Shown: one piece after another, positions 1 to 7,030 of the stretch
How positions within the stretch are numbered: the first letter of the stretch is position 1
Layout: the number at the start of each line of letters is the position of its first letter
Source: Clostridiales bacterium
Lineage (GTDB): Bacteria > Bacillota > Clostridia > Oscillospirales > Oscillospiraceae
Assembly: GCA_004557655.1 (NCBI GenBank)
Contig: SFGJ01000024.1
Span: 1 to 20,428 of the forward strand
DNA length: 20,428 nt
Direction of reading: 5' to 3'
Made by a program: the position numbers and the translations under genes
Notes under the pieces: generated by a model
Told to the model about the DNA's origin: nothing
The model's database searches: none
The model's input: the letters and a program-made list of their open reading frames with translations, nothing else

Positions 1-2
1 GT

Positions 3-65
3 GAGGACGGAAGCCGGGAACAGGAGGTAGAAATCTTCTACCGCTTTATCGGCAAAATTGATTGA
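3..65 (+). CDS. Site-specific recombinase, C-terminal end only (DUF4368 type)
   Basis: The reading frame enters from the left edge and ends at TGA 63-65. The last residues read REQEVEIFYRFIGKID, with the E-I-F-Y-x-F-I-G pattern seen at the C-terminus of DUF4368-bearing large serine recombinases of Clostridial conjugative and mobilizable transposons. Only about 20 residues are visible, so no catalytic domain can be checked. Such recombinase genes often lie at the very end of their element, so an element end may lie within the next few tens of bases. The call rests on this short C-terminal motif alone. Confidence 0.5.
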   Translation, partial: EDGSREQEVEIFYRFIGKID

Positions 66-105
66 ATGATACCAATATCTTTAACTATGTGATACCGGGG
101 CCTCC

Positions 106-417
106 GTGCCGGATGTAGAGGAATTACAGCGGCTGTGCGCGGCCCTGCCGGCCAGTGCGGAGGAGCTGATCTGCGGGGAAGCGGGCCGGAAGCCCAAACG
201 GGAGCACCTGGACTTATTTCAGTGTTTTTTCTATGGCTTCCTGGTGGTGATGTTTATTACGGGCGCCTGTGTCCGTATGGCGAATCAAATCAGCATAGAG
301 ACATACCATCCAAGCATTACAACCGCAGCACGGGTGATGATGCTGGTTCCGGTGGTGATGTTTTTCTCCATCGCCTTGTTCCGTCTGCTGCGCAAGAAAA
401 GGCCGAACCAAAACTGA
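106..417 (+). CDS. Small two-helix membrane protein, possibly 5'-truncated
   Basis: This is a 103-residue frame with a GTG start at 106. Residues 1-35 are hydrophilic, followed by two hydrophobic stretches (about 38-58 and 74-95) and a basic tail ending RKKRPNQN, which suggests an integral membrane protein with a cytoplasmic C-terminus. No Shine-Dalgarno sequence precedes the GTG. The frame is open further upstream to the stop at 82, so the true N-terminus is unclear. The frame begins just after a recombinase gene end, so it may be the 3' part of a gene cut by element insertion. I do not recognise the family and infer no function. Confidence 0.5.
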   Translation: MPDVEELQRLCAALPASAEELICGEAGRKPKREHLDLFQCFFYGFLVVMFITGACVRMANQISIETYHPSITTAARVMMLVPVVMFFSIALFRLLRKKRPNQN

Positions 418-441
418 CGGCCCTCCTCTCTCTGCCGCGCC

Positions 442-470
442 TTGACAAGGGCCGGGAAAACTGCTATGAT
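442..470 (+). promoter_or_regulatory. Sigma-A promoter of the cysS T-box transcript
   Basis: A perfect -35 TTGACA (442-447) and a -10 TATGAT (465-470) are separated by 17 bp. Transcription would start near 477, directly before the T-box stem I. Confidence 0.85.
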
Positions 471-484
471 AAGGGTAATTTCAT

Positions 485-712
485 AGCGCGTTGATCGGAA
501 AGAGTACGCGCCACAGCTTTTCCAAGAGAGGGGCGGTCACCGGCTGCAAGCCGCCCTGTGAAGCAGCGCGGAAAGTGCGTCCGGGAGCGCGGGGGATGCA
601 GACGCCCTCCGCCCGGCCTTGCGTAAAAGGCCCCCATTGAGTGATAAACGAGAGTGGAACCGCGAATTATTCGCCTCTCATGCCTGCGGGCATGGGAGGC
701 GTTTCTTTGCTT
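485..712 (+). promoter_or_regulatory. T-box riboswitch, cysteine-specific, controlling cysS
   Basis: This leader reads uncharged tRNA-Cys and controls premature termination before cysS. Stem I begins with the GGAAAGAGTA element (about 496-505). Its distal part carries AGAGAG followed by a GGCTGCAAGCC hairpin region. A TGC cysteine codon at 576-578, in the context gaaagTGCgtcc, fits the specifier position. Stem III is a GGCCTT/AAGGCC hairpin (615-632). The antiterminator T-box sequence GAGAGTGGAACCGCG covers 650-664. The UGGA in its bulge complements the UCCA acceptor end expected for tRNA-Cys with discriminator U73, which independently supports cysteine specificity. It ends in the intrinsic terminator listed separately. 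The exact 5' boundary is approximate. Confidence 0.93.
672..712 (+). terminator. T-box intrinsic terminator
   Basis: A 13-bp stem (672-684 with 689-701, one G-T wobble) with loop TGCG is followed by a T-rich tract (702-712). The 5' half overlaps the region needed for the antiterminator, as expected for a T-box switch. Confidence 0.9.
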
Positions 713-737
713 TTCGGTGGATGGGGGCGGATGGGCG

Positions 738-757
738 CACCGGTACGCGTACCGGTG
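738..757. repeat. Perfect 20-bp palindrome in the cysS leader
   Basis: The sequence is its own reverse complement, centred on ACGCGT with ACCGGT on both sides. It lies after the T-box terminator and about 100 bp before the cysS start. It could form a hairpin in readthrough mRNA or be a dyad operator. Its function is unknown. Confidence 0.6.
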
Positions 758-858
758 TGGGGGTCCGTGATACCTGCGCGGAGAGCCGGCGGGGACGACG
801 AACCCTGCCCCTGCAATAGGAGCATATATTGAAATGAAATATAAAAGGAGACCTGACC

Positions 859-2307
859 ATGTATCTGTATAATTCCGCTACCCACAAAAAAGAGGAGTTC
901 AAGACCCACACCCCCGGCCATGTGGAGATGTATACCTGCGGCCCCACGGTGTACCACTTCGCCCACATCGGCAATCTCCGCAGCTATATCATGGAGGATG
1001 TGCTGGAGAAGTACCTGCGCTACGCCGGGTACGATGTGAATCGGGTCATGAACATCACCGATGTGGGCCACCTGACCTCCGACGCCGACGAGGGCGAGGA
1101 CAAGATGCTCAAGGGCGCCAAGCGTGAGCACAAGACCGTCATGGAGATCGCCAGGTTCTACACCGATGCCTTTTTTGAAGACTGCCGCAAGCTGAATATC
1201 AAGCGCCCCGATGTGGTGGAGCCTGCCACCAATCTCATTGAGGACTATATCCGCATCATCACCAAGCTGCTGGATACCGGCTACGCATATCTGGCCGGTG
1301 GCAATGTGTACTTCGACACCTCCAAGCTGCAGCGGTACTATATCTTCAATGACCACAACGAGGAGGATCTGGCTGTGGGCGTCCGGGAGGGCGTGGAGGA
1401 GGACACAAACAAGCGCAACCGCAACGACTTCGTGTTGTGGTTCACCAAATCCAAGTTCGAGGACCAGGCTCTGAAATGGGACTCCCCCTGGGGCGTGGGC
1501 TATCCCGGCTGGCACATTGAGTGCTCCGGCATCTCCATGAAGTATAACGGCGAGTACCTGGATCTGCACTGCGGCGGCGTGGACAATGCCTTCCCCCACC
1601 ACACCAACGAGATTGCCCAGTCCGAAAGCTATCTGGGCCATTCATGGTGCCCCCACTGGTGCCATGTGGCCCACCTGAACACCGAGGGCGGCAAGATGAG
1701 CAAGTCCAAGGGCGAATTCCTCACCGTGTCTTTGCTGGAGGAGAAGGGCTATGATCCTCTGGCCTACCGCTTCTTCTGCCTCCAGAGCCACTACCGCAAG
1801 GGACTGGTGTTCTCCTGGGAGAATCTGGACAACGCCACCGTGGCCTTTAACAAGCTCCTTTCCAAGATCGCCGCGCTGGATCCCCGGGACGGAGCTGTGG
1901 ATGAGGCTGTTTTCGCGGAGCTGAAGGAGAAGTTCATGAAGGCCATGGACAACGATCTCAACACCTCCATGGCGGTGACGGTGCTGTACGATGTGCTCAA
2001 GGCCAAGGCAAACGGCGCCACCAAATGCGCCGTGCTGGAGAGCTTTGATACGGTGCTGGGGTTGAAACTGCCGGAGAAGGCGGCAGAGCTTCGCAAAAAG
2101 CAGGCGGCGGCTCCCGCTGCTGACGGCTTTGCCATCATCAGCGAGTGCGGTGAGGAGAATGCCGACATCGAGGCGCTGATCCGCGCCCGGGCCGACGCCA
2201 AGAAGGCCAAGAACTTTGCCGAGGCGGACCGGATCCGGGACGAGCTGAAGGCCCGGGGCATCGAGGTCACCGATGTTCCCGGCGGCGCCAAGTGGAAACG
2301 AATCTGA
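859..2307 (+). CDS. cysS: Cysteinyl-tRNA synthetase
   Basis: This class I synthetase attaches cysteine to tRNA-Cys in the cytoplasm. The protein has 482 residues, close to the usual length. The zinc ligand Cys27 lies in TCGPT and is followed by the HIGN signature (36-39). A second zinc-site cysteine occurs in HIECSG (C222), and the KMSKS loop is at 279-283. The C-terminal helical domain carries the family's RADAKKAKNFAEADRIRDEL pattern. AAAGGAG lies 8-14 bp before the ATG. Expression is set by the upstream cysteine T-box. The serine acetyltransferase and cysteine synthase genes that sometimes sit beside cysS are absent. The gene ends at a strong bidirectional terminator facing the suf operon. 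Confidence 0.98.
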   Translation: MYLYNSATHKKEEFKTHTPGHVEMYTCGPTVYHFAHIGNLRSYIMEDVLEKYLRYAGYDVNRVMNITDVGHLTSDADEGEDKMLKGAKREHKTVMEIARFYTDAFFEDCRKLNIKRPDVVEPATNLIEDYIRIITKLLDTGYAYLAGGNVYFDTSKLQRYYIFNDHNEEDLAVGVREGVEEDTNKRNRNDFVLWFTKSKFEDQALKWDSPWGVGYPGWHIECSGISMKYNGEYLDLHCGGVDNAFPHHTNEIAQSESYLGHSWCPHWCHVAHLNTEGGKMSKSKGEFLTVSLLEEKGYDPLAYRFFCLQSHYRKGLVFSWENLDNATVAFNKLLSKIAALDPRDGAVDEAVFAELKEKFMKAMDNDLNTSMAVTVLYDVLKAKANGATKCAVLESFDTVLGLKLPEKAAELRKKQAAAPAADGFAIISECGEENADIEALIRARADAKKAKNFAEADRIRDELKARGIEVTDVPGGAKWKRI

Positions 2308-2316
2308 TCTGACATA

Positions 2317-2354
2317 ATAAAACCCCCTCTGCCCATGGGCAGAGGGGGTTTTAT
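2317..2354. terminator. Bidirectional terminator between cysS and sufB
   Basis: A perfect 38-bp palindrome contains CCCCCTCTGCCC, flanked by A-runs on the left and T-runs on the right, centred at 2335/2336. It gives a strong hairpin with a U-tract on both strands and so serves both convergent genes. Confidence 0.95.
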
Positions 2355-2361
2355 GTTGGAT

Positions 2362-3291
2362 TTATGCCAAAAAGCCCTTGAGGATGGTCTCCTCCGCTTC
2401 CTCCGGGGTCAGACCCAGAGTTTCCAGCTTCAAAAGCTGGTCGCCGGCAATCTTGCCAATGGCGGCCTCGTGGACAAGCTGCGCGTCGGGGCAGTTGGCG
2501 GTGATGGCGGGAATGGACTCAATGTGGGCGCTGCCCATGATGATGGAGTCGCACTGCACATGGCCGAAGCACTGGCTGTTGCCCACCATGACCGGGTGGA
2601 AGATCTGCCTGGAATCGTCCTGGGCAACAGATCGGGAGATGACCCGGCCCCTGGCGTCGGCGCCGTTGAGCTCGATGAGCATATCGCTCTCGGCTACCTG
2701 CTCCCCATGGGTCAGCAGGCGCTCCGTGACCACCACCTCACTGCCTGCGGCGCAGTAGAATTTCGTATCCCGCTTGGTGGAGTCGATGCCCCGGATCTGC
2801 ACGGTGTCCATCTGCATGGTGGAGTTCTCCCCCAGATGCACGATAGTCTGGGGATTCATCACATTGCGGCCGGTCTGGCCGGGAGCATCTTCACCGTAAT
2901 GTTTTTCGGCGTAGTGAACACGGCTGTTCCTGCCGATGTAGAAGGTGTGCACCCCGTCGTGGCGGCTCTCATTGCAGCCGGAGTTGTGGATGCCGCAGCC
3001 GGCCACGATCTCCACATCGCAGTCATCTCCGATGTAGAAGTCGTTGTACACCATCTCGGAAAGGCCCGTCTTGCTGATAATGACGGGGATGTGGCACTGC
3101 TCGCCCTTCGTTCCGTCCTTGACGCGGATGTCAATGCCCTGTTTGCCGTCGGTTTTGGGCGTTATTTCGATGTGCTCCGTGGACTGCCTTGCCTCGCAGC
3201 CGCTGTCCTTGCGGATATTGAACGCGCCCACGGGCTTGCCGGTGAGATCGGCGATCTTCTCCAGCAGCTTGGCGTCGATGTCGGTAATCAT
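2362..3291 (-). CDS. sufB: SufB/SufD-family Fe-S cluster assembly scaffold (short form)
   Basis: The 309-residue protein belongs to the SufBD family, a right-handed beta-helix that forms the Fe-S scaffold with the SufC ATPase. The family's C-terminal signature is clear: SAHIESIPAI, then LVHEAAIG, then LTPEEAEETILKGF. Cysteines suitable as cluster or persulfide ligands are present (C32 and one in ITANCPD). It is much shorter than classical SufB (about 460 residues), with little beyond the core. It overlaps sufC by 4 bp (ATGA), so the two are translationally coupled. No sufS, sufU or sufD lies alongside. This fits the minimal two-gene SufBC-like systems described in anaerobes and archaea (called SMS). 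The choice between the names sufB and smsB is inference. Confidence 0.9.
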   Translation of the reverse strand: MITDIDAKLLEKIADLTGKPVGAFNIRKDSGCEARQSTEHIEITPKTDGKQGIDIRVKDGTKGEQCHIPVIISKTGLSEMVYNDFYIGDDCDVEIVAGCGIHNSGCNESRHDGVHTFYIGRNSRVHYAEKHYGEDAPGQTGRNVMNPQTIVHLGENSTMQMDTVQIRGIDSTKRDTKFYCAAGSEVVVTERLLTHGEQVAESDMLIELNGADARGRVISRSVAQDDSRQIFHPVMVGNSQCFGHVQCDSIIMGSAHIESIPAITANCPDAQLVHEAAIGKIAGDQLLKLETLGLTPEEAEETILKGFLA

Positions 3292-4028
3292 AGAGTGACC
3301 TCCTTCTTCTCCAGTACCGGGCAGCTGCCCAAGGTGTCCGCCAGGATCAGGGGGAAAATCTCATCCGTGGTGCCCCTGTGGGCAATGGAGCCGTTTGACA
3401 CCACGATGATCTCATCGGCAAGCTGGATGATGCGCTCCTGGTGGGAAATGATGATCATGGTGGACTTGCCCTCCTTGTGGATCTGCTCAAAGGTCTCCGT
3501 GAGCCGGGCGAAGCTCCACAGGTCGATGCCGGCCTCCGGCTCATCGAAGATCATCAGCTCACTGCCCCGGGCCAGAATGGAGGCGATCTCAATGCGCTTG
3601 ACCTCGCCGCCGGACAGGGACACGTCCACCTCCCGGTCCAGGTAATCATTGGCGCACAGGCCCACCCGGGTGAGATACTGGCAGCAGCGGTCCTTGGTGA
3701 GCTTGTCGCTGCCCGCCGCCAGCAGCAGCAGGTCGTGGACGGTGATGCCCTTGAACCGGGGTGGCTGCTGGAACCCGTAGCTGATGCCCAGCTTTGCCCG
3801 CTCCGTGATGGAGAGATCCGTGATGTCACGCCCATTGTAAAGGATCTGTCCCTCCGTGGGCTGCACCAGACCCATGATGACCTTGGCCAGAGTGGTCTTG
3901 CCGCCGCCGTTGGGGCCGGTGAACACCACCAGCTTGTGATCCGGAATCGTAAGGTCAATGTGATTGAGAATGTCCACCGTGCCCTCGGGTGTGGAGACAC
4001 GATAGCAAATATCCTTTAATTCCAACAT
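3288..4028 (-). CDS. sufC: SufC-type Fe-S assembly ATPase
   Basis: This soluble ABC-type ATPase drives conformational change of the SufB scaffold during cluster assembly. From the ATG at 4028 it is 246 residues. Walker A is GPNGGGKTT (38-46), the Q-loop lies around FQQPPRF (87-93), the ABC signature is LSGGE (138-142), Walker B is LMIFDEPEAG (158-167), and the H-loop is ISHQE (His196). An AAGGAGG Shine-Dalgarno sequence precedes this ATG, whereas the longer upstream frame has none. The stop overlaps the sufB start by 4 bp. There are no membrane segments and no permease neighbour, which argues against a transporter. The gene order C then B with nothing else matches minimal SUF-like loci. Confidence 0.93.
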   Translation of the reverse strand: MLELKDICYRVSTPEGTVDILNHIDLTIPDHKLVVFTGPNGGGKTTLAKVIMGLVQPTEGQILYNGRDITDLSITERAKLGISYGFQQPPRFKGITVHDLLLLAAGSDKLTKDRCCQYLTRVGLCANDYLDREVDVSLSGGEVKRIEIASILARGSELMIFDEPEAGIDLWSFARLTETFEQIHKEGKSTMIIISHQERIIQLADEIIVVSNGSIAHRGTTDEIFPLILADTLGSCPVLEKKEVTL

Positions 4029-4061
4029 AGAATTTCCTCCTTTTGAGGTGCTTTCACAGGG

Positions 4062-4070
4062 ATTATACCA
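4062..4070 (-). promoter_or_regulatory. Extended -10 promoter for sufCB
   Basis: Read on the minus strand this is TGGTATAAT, a perfect -10 with the TGn extension, about 34 bp before the sufC start. No good -35 is seen 17 bp upstream, so it would depend on the extended -10. Confidence 0.6.
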
Positions 4071-4204
4071 AATTCTGCCGCCATACGATGTGGGATTTGC
4101 AACAGAAAACATATTTCGACCCATACGCCCCCTATTGTAGCAGAAGCGGCGGGGAAAAGCAATCCGCACCGCTTTATTTTTCCCGCCGGAGTGAAAAATT
4201 ACAC

Positions 4205-4232
4205 AAAAAATGCGCCCCACCGGGGGGGCGCA
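4205..4232 (-). terminator. Terminator of the small membrane-protein gene
   Basis: An 8-bp TGCGCCCC/GGGGCGCA stem (4211-4218 with 4225-4232) is followed on the minus strand by six U. It lies 26 bp downstream of the 57-residue gene and isolates it from sufC. Confidence 0.85.
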
Positions 4233-4257
4233 AAAGGGGAAAAAGGGGAAGAAAGTG

Positions 4258-4431
4258 TTAAATCAAAGAGCAAACCAGGCCCATTTCGATGAACAGCAGA
4301 AACCCCAGAAGAGGGCTGGCTACCTGGGTGAAAATGTTAAAGTTTCCGGTTACCAAAAACACCATGGTCAGCACGATCACAGCCAGCAGGACCACAGCGG
4401 CCACCGCGCGGGGAAGAACGTTCTTTTTCAT
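4258..4431 (-). CDS. 57-residue small membrane protein
   Basis: The ORF starts with MKKNVLPRAV and has two hydrophobic stretches (about 9-27 and 36-55) separated by TGNFNIFTQ, which suggests a two-helix membrane protein. It has a full expression unit: AAGGAG 10 bp before the ATG, a consensus-like promoter at 4483-4511 and its own terminator at 4205-4232. This is strong evidence that it is a real gene despite its size. It ends in GLVCSLI. No family is recognised and no function is assigned. Confidence 0.8.
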   Translation of the reverse strand: MKKNVLPRAVAAVVLLAVIVLTMVFLVTGNFNIFTQVASPLLGFLLFIEMGLVCSLI

Positions 4432-4482
4432 AATTTCAGATCTCCTTTCAACGTTTTTGCGCGTTTTTGCTTCCTTGTCCTC

Positions 4483-4511
4483 AGTATAAAAGAAGATCTG
4501 ATATTTGTAAA
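4483..4511 (-). promoter_or_regulatory. Promoter of the 57-residue membrane-protein gene
   Basis: On the minus strand, -35 TTTACA (4506-4511) and -10 TATACT (4483-4488) have an exact 17-bp spacer, 52 bp before the ATG. Confidence 0.75.
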
Positions 4512-4539
4512 ATACTCAAAAACTAAGTTTACTATAGCT

Positions 4540-5445
4540 TTAATCTATATCGGAGCAGGCGCTCTTCAGATTCTCGATGTAATCCGTGGTCATCCGGGAG
4601 GGCATCAGATCTCTGCGCAGGATATACCCGATGGTGTGAAAGCGCTCAGGCTCCAGGGGAATGCCGACGGAATCCACCTGGGGTGTGGAGCCCAGCCCCA
4701 CATCCGGGCAGAAGCCGTGCAGCTCCCGGATGAGCTGATACTCCGTGGACCGCTCCCGCACGCAGATCTGCCGGGGGGATCCTACCGCGACGGAGGAAAG
4801 TCCCTCAAAAAAGAACTGCCCGTTGTGCTCCCCCTGCTCGAAGGTGATGCAGGGATAGGGGGCCAACTCCTCCGGGGTCAGCCTGCTGCGCCCTGCCAGG
4901 GGATGGTCTTTGGCGATATACACCGCCGCAGGCACCCGGATCAGCTCTGTGAACTCCAGATCCAGCCTGCCGAACATCCGCCGCAGATACCGCTCCTTGT
5001 CATCGTTCAGGGCCAGCACACCGATTTCGCTGCGCAGCTGGCTCACATCCGTCAGCACCTCATAGGTGGTGGTTTCCCGGAAGTGGAAGCTGTACCGCTG
5101 CCCCGGAAAATTCTGCACCAACCGGGAGAAGGCACGCACCGCGAAGTGAAAGTGCTGGCTGGACACGGAGAATCGCTTTTCGCCCTGACTGTCGCCGCCG
5201 AATCGCTCCTGCATCAGCTGCGCCTGGGACAGCACCTGCCGGGCATAGCCCAGAAGCTCCTCACCCTCCCGGGACACGATGACGCCCCGGTTGGTGCGGG
5301 AGAATATGCGCACGCCCATCTCCGCCTCCAGCTCCCGTATGGCGGTGGTAAGGCTGGGTTGGGAGATAAACAGCTTCTCGGCGGCAGCGCTGATGGTGCC
5401 GCATTCGGCTACAGTGACGGCATATTTTAACTGCTGCAAGGTCAT
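4540..5445 (-). CDS. LysR-family transcriptional regulator
   Basis: The 301-residue DNA-binding regulator has an N-terminal winged helix-turn-helix (residues 1-60: LQQLKYAV, TISAAAEKLFISQPSLTTAIRELE, MGVRIFSRTNRGV) that is typical of LysR proteins. A linker helix and a C-terminal effector-binding domain follow. The start at 5445 is chosen because AAGGAG precedes it and it begins directly with the MTLQQLKYAV consensus; the longer frame from 5520 would overlap the divergent promoter. It is divergent from a ferritin-like gene at 5547, the usual arrangement for a LysR regulator and its target. The effector is unknown. Confidence 0.95.
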   Translation of the reverse strand: MTLQQLKYAVTVAECGTISAAAEKLFISQPSLTTAIRELEAEMGVRIFSRTNRGVIVSREGEELLGYARQVLSQAQLMQERFGGDSQGEKRFSVSSQHFHFAVRAFSRLVQNFPGQRYSFHFRETTTYEVLTDVSQLRSEIGVLALNDDKERYLRRMFGRLDLEFTELIRVPAAVYIAKDHPLAGRSRLTPEELAPYPCITFEQGEHNGQFFFEGLSSVAVGSPRQICVRERSTEYQLIRELHGFCPDVGLGSTPQVDSVGIPLEPERFHTIGYILRRDLMPSRMTTDYIENLKSACSDID

Positions 5446-5467
5446 GCAAAACCACTCCTTTTGCCCC

Positions 5468-5521
5468 AGTGTATCGGATTTTGCGGCAAAAGTAAAGCTT
5501 TCTGTCCCAAGCGCATACAAT
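5468..5521. promoter_or_regulatory. Divergent promoters and possible LysR operator
   Basis: For the LysR gene (minus strand), -35 TTTACT (5491-5496) and -10 TACACT (5468-5473) are 17 bp apart. For the ferritin-like gene (plus strand), -10 TACAAT (5516-5521) is clear but the position for a -35 (5493-5498) is poor, as at an activated promoter. The dyad TTGCGGCAA (5481-5489) lies inside the LysR promoter spacer and upstream of the other -10. It could be an autoregulatory and activating LysR site. The binding site is inference. Confidence 0.55.
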
Positions 5522-5546
5522 GGGGAGAAGAGAAAGGGGTGCTGGC

Positions 5547-6095
5547 ATGGAGAATCATCAGACCACGGAGCAAAAGAGAGCCATCTGGCAGCGGGTCAAC
5601 CCGACTTTGCAGCCGTATCCGATCACGGCGGAGCAGCAGGCGGCCCAGGACGCGGTGAATGTGTGCTGCATGGGAGCGGAGGCGCAGGAGGATATTGATG
5701 TGATCCGCGGCTTTATTGAGGAGGAGCTGTCGGACCGGCGGGGGTATTTATCCTATGCCGCTGCGGCGCCCACGCCCAATGCCCGACAGCTTTTTCGCCG
5801 TCTGGCGGCGGAGGAGGGGGGGCACGCCCGCAAGCTCATGGGCGTGTATTACCTTATCACCGGGCAGGTGTACTGCCCGGCGGTGCCGCTGCCGGGAAAG
5901 ACCTGTGTTCCCGGCTGGCGGGAGGTGCTGCGTCTGCGGTATCACGAGGAGGGCTGCGGGGGGCTGAACTACCGCCGGGCATCGGAGGAGACAAGCGACG
6001 AGTGCCTGACGGAAATATTCCTGGAGTTGTCCCACGATGAGTACCGTCATGCCCGGCAGATACTGTGTCTGCTGGAAAAACAGATGTCGATTTAA
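5547..6095 (+). CDS. Ferritin-like (rubrerythrin-type) diiron protein
   Basis: The 182-residue protein has the spacing of a ferritin-like four-helix bundle. An acidic helix (FIEEELSDRRGYLSYAA, 56-72) is followed by EEGGHARKL with an E-x-x-H (E90, H93). After a Cys/Pro-rich linker comes a second acidic helix (YHEEG, 132-136) and a second E-x-x-H (E165, H168 in DEYRHARQ). These would make the diiron site of rubrerythrin-type peroxidase or oxidase domains. No rubredoxin CxxC pair is visible. The ATG at 5547 is preceded by AAAGGGGTG and preferred over 5520, which overlaps the -10. The divergent LysR gene probably controls it. A role in oxidative or metal stress is inference. Confidence 0.75.
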   Translation: MENHQTTEQKRAIWQRVNPTLQPYPITAEQQAAQDAVNVCCMGAEAQEDIDVIRGFIEEELSDRRGYLSYAAAAPTPNARQLFRRLAAEEGGHARKLMGVYYLITGQVYCPAVPLPGKTCVPGWREVLRLRYHEEGCGGLNYRRASEETSDECLTEIFLELSHDEYRHARQILCLLEKQMSI

Positions 6096-6106
6096 CAAAA
6101 ATGCGC

Positions 6107-6135
6107 TTGCACATTACAAAATTTGCTGATACAAT
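6107..6135 (+). promoter_or_regulatory. Promoter of the HD-domain gene
   Basis: -35 TTGCAC (6107-6112) and -10 TACAAT (6130-6135) have a 17-bp spacer, 32 bp before the chosen ATG. The gene is therefore separately transcribed from the ferritin-like gene. Confidence 0.75.
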
Positions 6136-6167
6136 AAGGCAAACTTGTACTAAGGAGGATGCCCTTT

Positions 6168-6752
6168 ATGAGAGAATGTATCAGCAGAGAAGCGGCTCTG
6201 GCCGCACTGAGGAAGTATAACAAGGAGCTGTTCCACATCCAGCACGCCTTTACTGTAGAGGGCGTCATGCGCTGGTACGCCAATGACCTGGGCTACGGGG
6301 AGGAGGCGGATTTCTGGGCCACCGTGGGCCTTCTGCACGATATTGACTTCGAGCAGTGGCCCCAGCAGCACTGCGTGAAGGCCCCGGAGCTGCTACGGGA
6401 GGCGGGCTGCGGCGAGGACCTGATCCATGCCGTGTGCAGCCATGGCTACGGGCTCTGCTGCGACGTGGAGCCGACGGAGGAGATGGAGAAGGTGCTTTTT
6501 GCCGCCGACGAGCTGACGGGCCTCATCGGAGCCGCCGCCCTCATGCGCCCCAGCCGCAGCGTGCAGGACATGGAGCTCAAGAGCCTGAAGAAGAAGTTCA
6601 AGGACCGCAAGTTTGCCGCCGGCTGCTCCCGGGATGTCATCATCACCGGGGCGGAGCGGCTGGGCTGGGAGCTGGATGTCCTGCTGGAGAAGACCCTGGA
6701 CGCCATGCGCTCCTGCGAGGCGCAGATCGCCGCGGAAATGGCGAAGCTGTGA
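6168..6752 (+). CDS. HD-domain phosphohydrolase-like protein
   Basis: The 194-residue protein has the metal-binding HD pattern: H26 (IQHAF), the H57-D58 pair in LLHDIDFEQWP, H92 in CSHGYG and D114 in FAADELTGL. Such small HD proteins act on phosphomonoesters or nucleotides, but the substrate of this one is not known. AAGGAGG at 6152-6158 sits only 2 bp from the ATG at 6159 and 9 bp from the ATG at 6168, so the latter is taken as the start. It has its own promoter and a downstream hairpin, so it is probably monocistronic. Confidence 0.88.
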   Translation: MRECISREAALAALRKYNKELFHIQHAFTVEGVMRWYANDLGYGEEADFWATVGLLHDIDFEQWPQQHCVKAPELLREAGCGEDLIHAVCSHGYGLCCDVEPTEEMEKVLFAADELTGLIGAAALMRPSRSVQDMELKSLKKKFKDRKFAAGCSRDVIITGAERLGWELDVLLEKTLDAMRSCEAQIAAEMAKL

Positions 6753-6788
6753 GAAAAGAAGCCCGTGTGGCGTATCAGACTGTCTAAT

Positions 6789-6819
6789 CCCCCTGCTTTC
6801 GGGAAATGAAAGCAGGGGG
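6789..6819 (+). terminator. Strong hairpin after the HD-domain gene
   Basis: A 12-bp perfect stem CCCCCTGCTTTC/GAAAGCAGGGGG with a 7-base loop begins 36 bp after the stop codon. A U-tract is missing (GCTGCTATAAA follows), so it may act as an mRNA 3' end or as an imperfect terminator. Confidence 0.6.
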
Positions 6820-6987
6820 GCTGCTATAAATTGGGCGGAACGGCGCAAGTGTTTGCGGCGCGTTTTACCTTATCAGCGATACGTCCCCGTGACACAGGGA
6901 TTATCCTCCTGCTGATGGAGGAAGACCGCACGTACCTTTTTTGTACTGCGCGTAAAATGCCGCCCTTTCGGGAAAACAGGTCATCTT
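6820..6987. other. Intergenic stretch without recognisable gene
   Basis: Between the HD-gene hairpin and the tRNA terminator there is no ORF with a ribosome binding site. It contains short inverted stretches (for example ACGTCCCCGTGACACAGGG and CTCCTGCTGATGGAGG), but no RNA family is recognised. Confidence 0.4.
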
Positions 6988-7029
6988 AAAAGGAAAAAGC
7001 CTCCTGAACCATTGGTTCAGGAGGCTTTT
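6988..7029 (-). terminator. Terminator of tRNA-Gly
   Basis: A perfect 16-bp stem (6995-7010 with 7014-7029) and 3-base loop lie next to the CCA end. A T-rich tract on the minus strand follows (complement of 6988-6998). Confidence 0.9.
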
Positions 7030-7030
7030 C

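Noticed and set aside
667..1641. Minus-strand 324-residue ORF across the T-box and cysS
   Set aside because: It is antisense to cysS and the riboswitch and is low-complexity in V, L, H and G. Codon-position bias favours the plus-strand gene.
2335..3645. Long plus-strand ORF of 436 residues
   Set aside because: It lies antisense to sufB and sufC, starts inside the terminator palindrome and has no recognisable domains. It is a G+C-driven shadow.
4029..4220. N-terminal extension of SufC from 4220
   Set aside because: It crosses the extended -10 promoter and the strong Shine-Dalgarno sequence of the 4028 start, and SufC proteins begin at the MLELKDI-like position.
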